From contig NW_001798987.1 in assembly GCF_000165425.1 (NCBI RefSeq), forward strand, positions 186,001 to 250,000: DNA of 64,000 nucleotides, in the 5' to 3' direction. This document shows, piece after piece, positions 1 through 16,200 of the stretch; position 1 is the first letter of the stretch; each line of letters starts with the position of its first letter. Made by a program: the position numbers and the translations under genes. This DNA comes from Paramecium tetraurelia. Lineage: Eukaryota > Ciliophora > Oligohymenophorea > Peniculida > Parameciidae. Below the pieces are notes generated by a model, which worked only from the letters and a program-made list of their open reading frames with translations, had not been told where the DNA came from and ran no database searches.

Positions 1-1254
1 AGGTAGGTAGTAAAGCCTGCAATAGGTTTCGTCACTTAATTCTTAAATGATATAAAGGCTAAGCATAATCCTAATTCGACATCTCCCAGTAGAATTTTAA
101 TTTAATAGAGACATTAATTTTTCATTCTAATTCAATACACGACGTTTGAACACTCAAAAATGTAGGTATAGATTTTCTGAAGAAAATCTAATCTTGAAGC
201 AATTTAGGAGGATGTTAATTCAATAAAGCTCCTTGACTAATAAATGCTCAAAAAATACTTACAGTAAAGCCTTAACAGCTTAAGACCATAACCCATGTTA
301 ACAAGAAAATTAAATGAATTTGAATCTCCTTTTGTTAGATATTTGCTAGGGTGTTGTCAATATAATTAGATTCGTTTCATCCAGAAGAGATAAAATAATT
401 TTTGAAACGATATTTTACAAACTTGTTTTATATTCATAGACGATAACAAGACCCTTAATAAATATTAAAAGAATAAATATAAACAATTTAATCAGCAAAA
501 TACAATTTTATTTTATTAATAATTTTTTTTTTATGGCTAAGAAGCCTTTCTATAATTATCCAACAGAAGGATTCATCTCAAGATGTGAGAATATAGTCCA
601 CTATGACTTAAGTATCATACAAATATCTTTTAAATCAAATATTAGGCAATCAATAGCGAATTTTAGATCCAATTTGTCCATAAATTGATTCCTTACCTAA
701 TCATTAATTGTTAGAGAATTTTATATAGAATAAGTAGATTACTTAAATGAAATGGAATCAATTTTTAAATCTTATTAATTATGAAGCTGTTTAAATAATG
801 GCAATCATTTAATTAACATTTAATAAACAATTTTAATGTACCTGATATAAAAAAGGATGATTGGACTATAAATTAAAATGTTATAGGATTCTTAGAATGT
901 TTGAACAGAAGGGGATTTTTATTTTTTAACATTTATATCAATATAATTTTGATAATTATTGGAATTATTTAAACATAATCAAACCTACTGTTATGATATA
1001 AGTCTATAGATTGCACTTCTAAGACTTCGAATCAGAAACTTTGGAGTAGATAAGAGGCCCAGATTTACTCATAATTGAATAAAATTATTAATTAAAATTG
1101 CGAAAAAAAAAAACAATAAATTGAGTCGGCCAATAAACAATGAAATCGATATCATTAAATGAGTGCGTTATTTTTTCAAATGAAATGGGTAAAAATTATA
1201 ATTATTAATTATATTTAATTATTTTAATTCAGCAAAATATGAATTATTAAATAA
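1..1254. other. Intergenic, 5' flank of duplication unit 1
   Basis: No gene is supported here in either code. Short stretches resemble the flank of unit 2: the bases around 205-245 match those around 22,280-22,310 (shared gttaattcaata-type core), and the bases around 535-600 and 1,010-1,060 have weaker counterparts just after the N gap (22,545-22,740). The duplication therefore began upstream of gene A and includes its promoter region. The rest is AT-rich sequence without a recognisable element. Confidence 0.5.
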
Positions 1255-4200
1255 ATGTTTTGGATATTTTATATATTAAGATTAGCCTAATCATCTTGTT
1301 CATACACCAATTTTGATTAATTCTAATTGAATAGCGCTAGCTTTTATCAAGAAAAGTAGTATGTGAGAGGAAATCCATATGCCTTTGGTGTATGGACACA
1401 ATAGGCTCCACTTAGAAAAAACTTTTATGGGAACAAATCAAAACCATATTTTGATTCAACCCGTAGTCTTGATGGGTTTCATATTCTTAATTTTCAAAGC
1501 GGAGGTAGCATATAAACATTGTTCTATTAATAGCCAGTTTATGTTACAGGATACCCAATACTAGTATTTTTATAAAATACATAGTCTGGGGTCTTGTCTT
1601 ATAAAATTCAGTAGGGACTCTTTTATTATGAGGGATATTGGGTTTTTACCTATTTTAGTTTTAGCTATAATAACAAATACAATTTTGCATCATATAATAC
1701 AGGGGATAATCGCTTTTATAATTTTTTGATCACAGATAGAAGATTGACTGTATAAACAACGAATGTAAAATTAGAACATGGAGGTTAAGGATTATATGTC
1801 ATAGGAACTAGTAGTTATAATCTAAATTTATTTTCGGGAAGGATTTCGATAATTACGACATTTGAAAGTTCAATTACTTTTTTCTTAAATACAGATAAAG
1901 TTAAATTTTAATAATTTATTTCAAATTGCTATGTTCCTCCAGCATGTTAAAAACCTGTGGAATTATATTTCTTTAATGAAACCTATAATTAAAATAATTT
2001 TACTGTTGCCAATTATTATGTCGATATTCCAGGGTTAATCTATAAGCTTGAATTTTGGATGAAGAGAGATTCTTATAAAATAAGCTCACAAAAAGAAATC
2101 TTAATATCTTTTGGAGGTAGTTTTTCAACATTAGATCGATTTTACTAATTAGTATTGTTTTGGAAAGCTGTAGATCAAGATGTGGGTTTATTACACCAAT
2201 TAGATTTTTATGAATTAGTACCTGGTGAAAAGATAACTGATAATAGTTTTTCTGACGAAACATACTTTCTTAAACCTAGTAAAAACTTTGAAAAATGGAG
2301 CTATTTTAAATATTAATTTTGGAAGTTTGGACAATCTCAAATAATTTAGCTTTCCTTGTATTAATCTTGCTGTGACACATGGTAAGTAGTTGATTTGTTT
2401 GACATTCCTAATAGCCAATAATATTCTAATTATTAGGCCATAATAACAATATTCACATAATAAAAAGATGTAACTGTACTGCCTTTTGAAGGTTTGATTT
2501 CAAATTTAAGATTTACATATTGTTATAATCTAGAATATGTATTTGGATAATAGTCGAACTAAAGTATATATAGTGATATATATTATAGATTGTAATGCAC
2601 TATGTAAAACTTGCACAGGGCCTACCCAATATGATTGTGCATCCTGTTTTGATGAATAAAATAGATACTTGTAAACTGATCTTCATTAATGTTACTGTAA
2701 ATCTAACTATGAGGAAGCAAGTGGTTTAATATGCCAAAGTAATTTATTTCTATCATTTAGAAACCTTTTTAAGCTCTATATCCGAGTAAAAAGAGTTATA
2801 TAAAGAGTTCAGTATAATTGAGGTATAGAACAAATACAAGTGTAGTTATGGTTATTTTGAAGTCTGGAAGGAATTGGAATTCTTGGGATGCATTATATGG
2901 TATTTGTAACGATAATTTAAAGCCCTTATTTTGGCCAAGGTCATAATTCAGTAAATTGCATTAATTGTATATTGAATTCTCACAATTGGTATTTAAACCC
3001 AATTTGTAATATTGATTACAGAACTGATGACTCTAAATTCTATTATAATCAATAATTAGATTATTAATCCTAAGAAATATTTATAATCAATTTTGATTTG
3101 ATGGTAACAGAATAGTGTCCTGGATGTGAATATCTAACTAAAACAAAAAATTCGCAATCCATTATTAAGAATGTAAATGGATTAAACACCTATTATAAAT
3201 GCAAATAGTATTTATACCCTAAAGATAATTCTTGCAAATAATGTGAAATGAATTGTATTAATTGCAAAGATGCAGAAAATTGTATAGAGTGTAATTAAGG
3301 GTTTTATATAAAAAATGATCATTGTTATCAATGTCCTTAAGGGTGCTTGTCGTGCATTTTGGATGCAGAATTAGAGTAATTAAAATGTTTACATTGTTAA
3401 CAAGGCTACTCTTTAGAAAACGATAATTGTTAAAAATGTGGTGATCTTTGTTAAATTTGTTAAAAGAAATTGAACAAAAATACTGGTAAAGAATATATGA
3501 AGTGTTTAAAATGTAATTATAATGCTTATATATCTCTTGATGGGGAAAGCTGTTACTTTAATAATTTAGATCATTGTATATACCCTTTCCAATTTTCCGT
3601 TATGTCTAATTAAATAAACACCATATATTATGATTTTTAACCTTAAGAATCTCAACATATTAAAACTGGCTGTACCTTCTGTTCAGCTGTTTCCCTATTG
3701 GATACTGGCAATAATTTGTACACCTGTACTCCTTTAGATTTTTATTCAATTGAGACCGGATGCTAATAATCACTGGTAATATCTGGGCTCAGAATTTGTG
3801 CTCTTGGTATCAATAATTTAATGTTAATTGGAGTTGGATATTGCACTCATTTGATTCCAAACTGTCTATTTTGTTACTAAAATAATTGGGAATCTAGTTA
3901 TATATGTTTTAAATGTGAAGATGGTTATTATACTGATTACTATACAAGTTTTTGCAAGCCATGCAATCCAGAATGTGCTACTTGCATTTAAGTTGATTCT
4001 TCCAAAATAGTAAAGTCTGCTATTCTAATATTTTTTCTTACCATAACAAATGAAAAATAATTATATTATTAGGTTACTCAAAACCCTAATAAGAATGAAA
4101 TTGAATTGATATGCACTAAATGTTCTGATGGCTATTTTAAACATTTTGATAAGTGTATCTAAAAATGTCCTGATAATTGCAAGGAATGCAAAATTATTAA

Positions 4201-7200
4201 TGATTAGTAGGTATGTATTTCTTGCATTTAATTCAATGATTCACATTACAATGTTTATAATGGAAGGTGCATTTAATGTCCTTAAAATTGTAATATATGT
4301 CATCTTAGAAATGATGATGAAAAATTAATGATCAACCCATATTTTAACAATAAAGATTTAGAGTATTTTTCTCATAAATGTATAGCGCCATAATCCAGTG
4401 ACTTATATTACGATTAGGATATTCAATAATTTATCAAATGTGATGATATTAATGAATGCTAAAAAGAAATTATTATTGATATTCACATTTATTGTAACTA
4501 AATTGATTTAGATAACTATCTCAACTAATTGAATGATAAATAAAAAGTAATTTAGAGAAAATTTCACATTCTTTTGGAAAATCTGGATTTATCATTATAT
4601 GAGTATTATGACTATTTTCTCTATCTTAATCAGAACTTTGTTAAGATAGTTACTTATTAACTTACGATTGCAGATAATTAACTATGTTCTTTGAAAAAGG
4701 AACTAAAGATCTAATCAAATTTATAAACAAATATTTTTAACTTGATTGAATTAAATTTGATTTTAAATGGATCTGGTAATACTCTCTAATTGAATAATCA
4801 CTTATCACTTTCAAATTTTACTCACATAAGAATTTAAAATTTTAATCTTCAAATTTAGACTGGATTTATATCAATGAATAATATTATTAGTTATACTGTC
4901 TAGTTTGAAACCATTAAAATCTATCAAGATTAAACTAGTATTTCATCATAAGAGTGTTTATTCTAAATTAGGGAATCTTCTGAAATTACTATTTCAAAAT
5001 TATAAATACTTAATATTAATGTCCATTTTTTGAATGGATTATTTGTAATTAATAATCAAAATATAAATACTAAATTAATAGCACTAGATATCAATATAAA
5101 TCACGTCAAAATTATGAATACGTCAATTATAAATTATAACACATCCCAAAAAGTAGAAACTAAAATATCAAATCTGCATATTTTAAATTCCTAATTTATA
5201 AATACTACCCTAATGGAGTAAATTTACTAAACTGAAATTATGGAGATGGATAATTTTATTTTTGAAAATTCAATTCTATTAAACGCTCAAAGTTTCTTAA
5301 ATTTTGAATAAATTTAAAATGTTGAATTAAATAGATTCTAACTTTTAGAATCAATTTTACAAAACTCGAATTTTATATCTAGTTCTAAAATTCTTTTATT
5401 GACAGAATTCGATTTATAAAAACTCTCATTTGTAGGATAATCCACATTTCTTATCAATCAAAACTAGGTAATTCTTGAATTAATATAAATTAATCATGGT
5501 AAGATCATAGATAATATTTATTCTAACAAATATGCTTTCATTCTATTATTAAATTCAGAAGCTGTTTATCTTAATAATATAGAATTTATCAACAATGCTA
5601 TTAATACTGATATTTAAAAAGATTCTCTTTTCAAGAACATTGAATTATCCTTAATCAATATTTAATCTAATACTGTGATATTTGATACTTTAATGATTCA
5701 GAGAGGAATAGGCTACTCTGAATTCACTATTAAAAATACAAATACCTTTAAGCTTATGAACACTGTGATAACTTTGCATTAAAAGTATTAATTTTAGAGT
5801 CTTTTTAATAATCAAGAATGTAATTTAGAACCATTCAATTAGTTTATGTATAATAATTTAGTGAATTTATAAAACAGCTCGTTCATTTATGTTTCAAATA
5901 CAAATATCACAGATATAATATTATATAATTCAGTATTATTTGAAATTCAAATGCTTTCATAGATTAGCTCATCATACTTTTTTATCAATTGCAATATTTC
6001 ATCCAACATTTTGCATCAAGTAAATAAATATGAAAAAGTATCTTTAATATCAATTAATTCTAATTATTATTTGAATTTGAATATAACCGGAGTTACATTC
6101 TCTTCCAATTTATTAAATTTATTAAAAGAAAGTAATCCTTAAAAACAAAGTCTGATTTTATTAGTTGAAGCATATTAAGCTAAAAGTACAATTAGTCAAT
6201 GTTTAATTCAAAAAAATATGATTTTGAATGGCCAAGGATCTCTTATGTACATTGACGCTGACTTAATAAATTTGGAAGACACAAAGTATTTTCAGAATTC
6301 AGCCTTTGTGTATGATACATTAAAGTAATTCCTCAGATGGGGATTGGCAGAAGAAATCTTTTTAGAACATTTATAGAAATTATATATTAGTTCTAGCAGT
6401 GGAGGAAATGGAAATTTTTAAGCCCGATCAGTTATATTGAACAAGATTTTATTATATGATTCTCACTCAATATAAGGAGCCGCATTCGTATTAAAAATGA
6501 TTGAAGATGGATATATACAGATTAAAAATTCACACTTTGAAAATTTACAAGCTGAATTAATCGAATCTTCATTAGGAGGAGCGTTTCATATCTAATCTTA
6601 ATCATTATATTTAAGAATCGATGTAATTAGTACAATATTTCTGGATATTTCCTCCAGAACAGGAGGTAGTATATTTTATATTATTCCTTCAACAAAACAA
6701 TTTAAGATTTCTTTACTAAATTCTACATTTGAAAATATTTTTTCCATTTAAGGAGGTCTAATTTATATAGAAAAATCTATCCATTAATAACAAGTTATTC
6801 AGATGAATAAATGCAGTTTAACTTAAAATTTGGATACATTTTATGCATTTATCAATTCTCTATAGGAAGTATCAAATAATGAACTCGCAACGTTAACATA
6901 ACAATATTCACTGATCCATTGCTATGATTGCTAATTTTAAATAAGAGATTTATAGGTAACAAATTATCCACCTACATCCTTATTTTAATTATATGGAAGT
7001 GCAAATCTCAAGAATATTTCAATACAAAATATTATTTTTTCAAATCAATTAATACAATTTTCTCCAGTAGGATAATCTGATTAAATAATTTTTCATAATA
7101 TAGAATTTTACAACTGTACACAATTACAGATTAATGAAATGGATATTCCTTCAAAAAGAAATGCAAATCTCTTAAATAGCAGCTTGAATACAACTTGTAA

Positions 7201-10156
7201 TGAAAATTTAATAGATGCTCCTTCATCTATTATGAGTTTTAATGAAAGTTTCTCTAATATTAATCAAATAGCCCTTTTACAAACATTATTATCTTAGATA
7301 TTATCATCAACAGTGGCAATGATATTATTTTAATTTACAGATTCATATCAATAACAAAAAATAAAAATTTCTGATATTACTCTCTAGAACAATGAATGCA
7401 CCAAATGCTCAAATGGTCTATTGAAATTTGAGAATAGTAAGAAAATATCTATAATTATTTCGTAAATGATCATATCTAATTCATATTGCGGGAAAAATGG
7501 TTGCATTTCATTCATTTCATAAGATAAACGTATTCTTTAAAGTTAGGTCTCTAATGGATCTATAGCTAATTGTGCTATCAGAATAGAGGATTTGTAATGC
7601 ATAAACAATTAAGCTTAATATGGAGGTTGTTTGTTTATCCAAAATTAAATCATTTCAATTATAAAAAGTATGATAGCTGGAAATACAGCAGTATATGGAG
7701 GTGCCATTTTTACAAAAGGAATTAATTCAACATTAATTTCAGATAATGTAGTTATTACAAATAATTCAGCTTAATTTGGAAGTGGAATTTATAGCTAAGA
7801 TAACTTGAATAGAAATGTTAAAGGAATAGAGTTGATTGATAATTCTGGATAGAATCAAATTGACGAGCAACCTTAATAACTATATTTATAAATCTTTAAA
7901 GACTAAATAATAAAACCTACGATTGTGTAAAATTCTTAATATGACCAAAAATCTTAAATCATTGGAAAAGATGGATAAAATTCAATTATTCATATACCTA
8001 CAGGAATTCCATTATCTGAATACAAAAAATTTGAGATAGAAAAGAATAAATACAATTATCAAACTATGCAAATGAGAATATATGCAGTTAATTCATAATT
8101 AGAAATTGTTAGAAACCTAACAAATACCTATTGTGAATTACAAATAAATAATTTGAACAGTAGTTAATAACAAAATTTATCATTAAATAAAAATAAAATT
8201 TACTTTAATTAATCAACATTTTCATATAATTTAGATGATTTAATCTTTTACATTCCCTCAGATTCAAATTAAACCTTTGAATTTACTATTAAATGTAATA
8301 GCATTTATATTCCAATAATAAACAATAAAAACCATTTAATAGAGGGGTATTATTATATTTTAAAATTAGATATCATTAAAATTATGTTTTGAGTTTATTG
8401 ATTAAGCCTAATGACTGTTAAATGGGAGAGTACAGTTAATCTAAAGAGGATTATTGTCATTAATGTATTGTAGACTAGAAATAATATTCTGTTATTGTAG
8501 GAGCTACTAGTTGTCAAATTGTAGACGATTAAAAGATTTAGGAAATAACCTAAGCTTAAATATTTTTAAAAAAGGTATTCTAATCTACTTATTATATTAG
8601 GGTTTTTGGAGAAGGAAAGTGACTACTTCTACTATAGACTTGTGTTTAAATAATCAGCTAAATTGTATTGGAGGATGGGGATTTGGAAATGAATTATGCT
8701 AATAGGGCTATCTAGGTGCTCTTTGTGAATAGTGCGATTATTATAATGAGAGAGGAGGAGGAAATTACTAAAGAGAGAGTTTTTTCCAATGTTAAATTTG
8801 CTAAAATGATAGCCTACAATAGCTATTTAATTTATTGATCACAATTTTAATGTAAAAAATTTTATTAATTTAAGATTTCTATGTCTACTTATAATAATTA
8901 ATTATTTATCCAAAAAAAGGCTTTAATTTATTCACTTACATATTTAATAGTTTACTGCATCTTTCAGATTAAGTATTTTTAAGCAAGAGGAAGCACTTGA
9001 GGGTTAGAGCATAAAGATTATATTGTTCTATTTTCAAATTATCAGTTTTACATAAGAATTATCTCCTGTATTTTCAGATTAAATCTAATAGTTAATTCAT
9101 TTTCTAGGAGATCCTTTTTCATTGTTAGGAATATATAAAGAATGTTAATTAATAAACTTAGAATTTAGCGTAATTTATTTATAAATCTTATAAAATTTTA
9201 TATTTTTGCTGATATTAATGACTATTTTTGTTTGCTTAATTTTGGCCAAGACTTTTATGTCAAAATAAAAAAACCTAAAGATGGAATTATTTAATTTCAT
9301 ATATCTAATATATATCTTCGTTGTTGGAAGTTTTTTACGATCTATGATACAACTTATAGCCTTTAGAGATATTTAAGATGTGTATTGGATTTACAAAAAC
9401 ATTTCATATGATTACACAAATACAAATCATCTTAGATTAGTATTATTTTTATTTTTACCTATTGTGATATGCCTGGGGATTGTTTTACCTTTTTTATTAC
9501 TACAAAAGTCAAAGTCAACCTTATTTTTATCAAAACCAATTCCTTATAAAAACTTTGGATTCTGGTTTACATCTTACTCAAAAGATCATAAGCATTGGGA
9601 ATTTTATAAATTTTTATTGGTAAATGGATTGATATGCTTAATCATCATGATTGATGCAAATGCTACAATAAAAGGAGCCTTATCGTATTTTCTACTCATC
9701 ATTTATACTAAAGTCTGTTAAGACAATAATATCTATTATCAGAAGTAAATGAATAGATTTGAAAGTTAATTAAATATTATCAGTATCATAATCTTAATCT
9801 CTTGCACACTGTTTTCTATTTAGGAAAACTAAGGATCCATATTTAAAAATATAATTTTGATATTCATAAATTCTATATTTATATTGAGTGGAGTTTTTAT
9901 GATCCTACATTTATGGAAATTGAATTCCTTTTATTTAAGAAAGATGTTTTGTAAAGGATTTGAAAGATTAGGAAAATTTAATAAGATATTTATTAAGTAT
10001 AACATATTTTAAGCTCATTCAAACAGTTCCATATAATTAAGAAATTAACGGTTTGAATTATTAAAAGCTTTTTTAAAACAGCAAAGCAAAACATCATTAT
10101 CAATTAAAAAAGAACAATAAAGCTCTCAAGAATAGAATTAAACTTAAGGAATTTGA
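1255..10156 (+). CDS. Giant Cys-rich/beta-helix membrane protein, gene A copy 1 (intact)
   Basis: This reads as a 2,919-aa protein in code 6 after removing six introns (2564-2588, 2739-2760, 2900-2922, 8347-8369, 8575-8600, 8852-8874); the remaining 8,760 nt are exactly 2,920 codons. The start gives a signal-peptide-like MFWIFYILRLAQSSCSY. Next come an N-terminal region with a LamG-like stretch, then furin-type Cys-rich repeats (for example CEMNCINCKDAENCIEC), then a long Asn/Ile/Ser-rich region that looks like a parallel beta-helix (repeated GG-containing strands). Near the C-terminus is the module CIGGWGFGNELCQQGYLGAL followed by CEQCD, then about seven hydrophobic segments. This matches the large 'transmembrane protein, putative' families of ciliates; a cell-surface or membrane location follows, but the function is unknown. 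Gene B starts 60 bp downstream on the same strand. Confidence 0.85.
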
Positions 10157-10215
10157 ATTAAAAAATGAAATGTCAAATTTTAGGATATATATTTTCTATA
10201 ATTTTTTTTAATTAA

Positions 10216-13200
10216 ATGATTGATTTTTATATTTGGACTGGCAGCATCATATTATTATTAGGATTAATAAGTCCTACTAACGAGTGTGATTCATACTACA
10301 TTGCTAGGATGCCTACTAGATGACACTACCGAGACAACCAAGATGTCACTCTAAGAATATTCAGCCTATGGATATGGCTTCTGGTTCTAATTTTTATGCA
10401 CGCATCATATATTTTAAGATGACTTAAACGCATACCCTAAATTTGAAGGGTTTCTAATATTAAGGGAGATAAACCCTGATACTTCCAAATATAGGGTGTT
10501 TTTTTATTAAGATTGGACAAATAATAATACTAATTAGGAAAAATATTTATATTTATGATATGAATCAGATGGCTAAATGATCTAATTAGCAAAAGTCATA
10601 TTTGACTCCTTCGATTTTTAAGGCAAATGGATTCATATATATGTTTCATATTAATTTCCTTATGAAAGATAGATAATTATGTATGATATTTGGAATGATT
10701 ATTGTTAAATCATAAACTATTAATCTAGTATTAATTTAGAAATGAGGGAAACGATTATGACTCAAGGAGGAGAAATTAAATTATAATTAAGTTTAAGAGA
10801 TGAGGTAAAACAATTTGTTTAATTCCCTGGCACAATTTCAAAAGTAGAGTATAATTTCAATGAAAATGATGTAATTGTGAAGACAATTCAAGAATTTAAA
10901 ATTTTTGTTGAATAATAATTTATAACATAACCATATTGTTAAATTTCAACTTATTTAACTTCATAAAATATCAAATTACACATACCACTATGGATTAATT
11001 TAACTCGAATCTTGGGTTAAGATTGATTATAATTATGTACTATAATTAGTTTATCATAGAATGTGAACCTTTCAGCCAGCGTTTTTGGCGCTGAAATATT
11101 ATCTTTATCTCATTTTCAGGATTATTAAAAGTTAGTTGATTTATAGTATTGTCTTATTTAAGCATGGTAATAGGGTTTGAGAAATGGAGTGTATTTTTAA
11201 ACTCTCAATCAGATAATTCCAGATCTTTTCAAACTTGATGGACAATTTTTCGGTAAAAGTGAGTTTGCATTCCATACTTTAAAATAAGATTTAAGACAAT
11301 GGCATTATGTTTCTATTCTTTACGGTTTTGATAATGCATAAGTTCCAGTTTCAAAAATGAAAATGTGGTTCAATGATGGGGATGTCTATGAAGCTCAATA
11401 TCATAATAGAACATATCATTTCAGTGAACTTGTCATAAGAATTAGAAGCGGAGTCTTACTTGAAATGTCCGTTAATGGGTTGTAGATAACAAGAGAAAGT
11501 AGTAAGATAACTGTTTGCTTACCGGAGTCATTTGATCTTATGAAAAGTAAGTTTTTTTTGATTAATAAAGAATGTCACTTTAGTTGTTTAGATTGTAACG
11601 GTCCATATATTAATTAATGCATAAGTTGTGATTAAAATTCTAATAGATATCTCGAAAATAGTTATTGTAAATGCAGTCTAGGCTATATTGAAAATAATCT
11701 TGGAAATTGCATATGTAATATAAATATCTTAAATTAGAATTCTTGGATTTCTATCCCACTTCAATATAAGATTATAATGCCAAGAATTAAACTCTATCTT
11801 AATTTGGTTATTTTCCAATTAAAGAAGTCGATAATCAAATAATTTATATACGTTGTCCTTAATTTAATGAAATTAATTAGGAAAAGGTAAGATGCATTGA
11901 ATGTTTGACTTAACCCGAATCCTTTGCTAAATTATTGAAATGTGAATCCGATTATGTTTTTAATAGTTATGGTCAATATGAATTAATTTAGAGAGAAGAT
12001 AAAGATATTGAATTATATGTTCTTGATACTTCAACATCATCCCTTACGTTGTGCGTTGGTTGTAAATCTTTTTGTAACTACAATATTGATTTGAATTGTC
12101 ATTTTCATACATTCTTACAAGTATATATTTAATGTCAATCGCAATTCTATTATAAAAACGGAGAATGTGATGTGTGTAATTTTAAATGTAAGACATGCGT
12201 AGATTTTTTTATTTGCACATCTTGTTATGATTAACAAGTTTTGAATCCTCTTAATAATGAATGTCTTGAATGTCCAAAGGAATGTTTAGAATGCGAATAT
12301 AATTCTGGCGTTAAATGTAAATAATGCATAGGATAATATTCAGTGTTTTAAGGATTATGTTACCCTTGTAGTAAATATTGCTTAGAATGCATATATGTTT
12401 AAAATCCGAAAGATGGATCGTATTATAATAGATGCATTAATTGCATAGATAATTCAAAATATTATTTATCAATCAATGCAGTTGATTGTATTCAAAATCT
12501 AGATCTTAATTGTATATATGCGATCTAATTTCATAAATCCTGGTTTATGAGAAATAGGGTAAATACTATATATCACATGTATGAAAAAGGAGATTATAAT
12601 TCTGATTAACTTATTAATTATTGTGCCTTGTGTGCTGAAGGTTATGCTTCGTTACTTTCAGGATCATGTATTAGAATAGATACAATTCCTGATAATATAG
12701 AAAATAAACAATATTGCACACAAATGTACTAAATGGAGTTGTATCAATAATTTTAATTAAATAAATTATAGTACTAATGTTTGGTTTACTCAAAAGATTT
12801 AAATTAAATTGTTTCAATGTCAAATGATTGTGAAAATATTTTGTTTAATTGTGCCTACTGTTTCAAAAATATTTGTTTGTTTTGTCTACCTGGATATTAT
12901 ACTGAATTAGTTACTGGAGAGTGCATTGCATGTCCATCAGAATTACATTGTTATAAATGTGAATAGCGATCAAAGTAATGGAAGAATGGTTGGAAAATTT
13001 GGTATGCTATGGTTCATTACATCATGAAACGTAGTAGCATTTATGGTGATATATTCGGAAATGAACCATAAGATAAATTAGAAGTTGTTTGTAAGGTTTG
13101 TACAGTAGATTTTGAATTTTACTAAGATAAATGTATCAAGAAATGTGCAGATAATTGTGAGCTCTGCATAAAAAGTAATGGATAAAATAAATGTGTTAAA

Positions 13201-16200
13201 TGTAAGATGTACGAAGGTCGACGTCTGTCTCTATATGATGGTGAATGCATTGATTGTCCAAGGTATTGTCAGATTTGTAAACCTAAATCAAACTTATAAT
13301 TATAAAGTGCTAATCCATATTTCACAAATTCTAATGTCTAATCTTCTACACATTCTTGTTTGTTGTTATAAACTGAATTAAGCTTTTAAGACTATTATTA
13401 CGATACTAAGTTTTAATAATTCTTCAAGTTAAGTGAAACTGGAGCAGATCCTAATTCAATTACATTGAAATTCAACCTTTATTGTAACTCAGAGCTCTTT
13501 AATTAGCATCTAGAATTGGCATTAGATAAATAGCTTTTTCTACAGTAAAATGTTAAAATTGATGAACTATTAACCAATAATAAATCTTAAAGCAATTTTG
13601 GAAGAATTGAAAATCTAAATTTGTATACATATCTCAACATATAACAGATTTAAGAAGTTGAATTATAATTTAGCTTTATTTAACATTGTACTATAGAGCT
13701 TCACTCTTATATTTTCACTACTTTAATATAAAACATTTATTTTGTCACTTCAGCTAAGATCACTTTAATAGGTAATGGATACACTTTATTCCTTAACTCA
13801 AATCTAGAAATACTGGATTTTGAATCTATTTCAATGCGAAATCTAATAATTTAGCCTTAATCAACTATGAAAATTCATTTATAATCTTTAAGTGCTTTGA
13901 AAGTACTATTTTATGAAGTAGTTATACAATAATAATTAGAAGATTAAAATCCAATAATATTTAATATTATATCCACAAATCTCTAGCAATTATAGATTTA
14001 AAACTTATCAATATAGAATCTAAATCTATAATCTGTCACTAGTTTGTTTTACTTCGAATATACAGTTTAGTAACAATATATTAACATAAATATTGATCAA
14101 TTTACAATTAAAAATTCAAACATGCACAATTCAAATATCATTTTACTTGATAATTACTTTTAGCAAACAACAAATTGTTATATTAATAACATTCTGATCA
14201 CAAATTCCAATCTTTATTCAAGCCAATTTATGAAAATTAAAAATAATTAATATCTAGTTATGTAAGGGTCTATATCATAAATATCGATCGTTTTATCCTT
14301 CCTATCAGATATTCAACCTCTATTCTAGACCTTTTGTTATAAAAGTTTAAATATTAGCGGAATCTCTTTAAAAAATTCAACATTCTAAAATTTTATTCTA
14401 TTTTAAACAACTAATAACTAAATTAATAAAGACTATTAAATTAAGCTTTGTAGTTTAGAGAATAGCTCGATTATTAATTTTGTTTAAGATTACTAGTTTC
14501 AATCTATCATATTACAGAATATTGAAGTTAATTAAGTATTTCATGACTATAAAACAATCCTTCTAAATTTAGTATCAAATGACTTTACTAGCACAATTAA
14601 GATGTCAAATATTATTTTAGATACAATCACTATTTTTGATAATATTTAACTGGTTTCCAGTTTATAATCAATTTCCTCCATTATTATAATATAATCTAAC
14701 TTTATTGAAATATCTGATGTAAGAATCATCAGATCATCTGGTATTACTGAATTATTATTATCCTCAGCTATGAACTTAGTACTCTCAAATTTTACTATTA
14801 CATTAAACTAAAAGTACTTCTTTAAAAGTATTATCACTGATGAATAATGTTCATAACTTAATAAATATTCTAAATATACATCTACTTTAATTATTTAGAA
14901 GGTATAAAACATTAGAATACAGAACTTTTATATATCTAATCTTATTCTTTTAGATTTCCCGATGATTTACATAATCTCCATAGCAACATAAATTATAAGA
15001 AGATCTGAATCTGTTATTATTGATTTCATGAATGTAGATAATTGCATCATTTAAAAGAGTTAGACTATTAATTAGATATCTGGGATTCTTATATAATCGG
15101 AATAACAATAAGATATCCAAATTCTAAATTCTAAATTTAATAATAACATTTACTATTCATACTATAAAGAATCTGAGTCTGACTCAGCTTTAATATTCTA
15201 TATAATTGCATAAAATTCGAAAATATAGTTGATCAATTGCCAGTTTAACCAAAATTATGTCTCTTAAAGTGAAAATAGTTTGTTATATATAAATGCAGAA
15301 TAAATTAATGTAATTGATTCATCTTTTTTTTCAACTAATTACATCTTTGATAGCTTTTTGAAGCACATAAATTGGAAATATCAACCTTATACCTTAACAT
15401 TAGAATAAATCAAAAATTAATTTTAAGTACAATCCACAAGTGGAAATGGTTAACTAATATCTTCCTCAGTTTAAATTTAGAAACATAAATATTGAAGGTA
15501 GTTTTTCAACTTCTGCAGGATGTTTTAAAATTACATTAGAAAATGAAGGATATTTACTCGTCAGAAATTCTGTATTTAAAAATATCTACACTAAAATATC
15601 TGAAGAATAATCATTTGGTGGTTGTCTTTATGTTATTGATAGAAGCATTAATATCTAAATTGATATATTAGATTCTATTTATGATACAATTATTGGAACT
15701 GCTGAAGGTGGTGTTATTTATCTGAAGCCAATAGCATTATAAGTTAACTTTAACTTCACTAATGTGACCTTTTAAGATGTCTTTTCAAATGATGGTAATA
15801 TTGCCAAACTCAATTTCATAAGCTATAATCAATTACTCTATATGTAGAATTGCAGAATTTTATAAACAATAGAAGGTTATTCAAAATTTAGGTCTTTGTT
15901 TAGTTCATCTTAAAAATATGAAACAACCATGTTTTCAGTATAGTAAGGATATCTTATTTTAAGAGATATATTTGTTCAATTATATTTAAATATATTCTTA
16001 TAATTGAATTATCAAAGCAAAGTTAGTTTGACATCAATCGAAATAGACTATTCTTATTACTACCAGAATTCTATTATGTAAATTAGCTTTTCAGCAGGTA
16101 TTATAATAATATTATATTTAATAGATTAACAATGCAAAATAGAAATTACTAATCTCAAAATCAAAAACTTTAAATTGTACAAAAATGATCCAAAACTATA

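Noticed and set aside
1-60. Telomeric repeat suggested by the leading aggtaggtag
   Set aside because: It does not match the C4A2/C3A3 repeats of Paramecium and does not continue.
1379-1564. Standard-code ORF of 61 codons inside gene A copy 1
   Set aside because: Out-of-frame shadow of the giant gene, which reads through this region in code 6.
2564-8874. Frameshifts in gene A copy 1
   Set aside because: All six apparent shifts coincide with 22-26 nt GT...AG introns whose removal gives exactly 2,920 codons.
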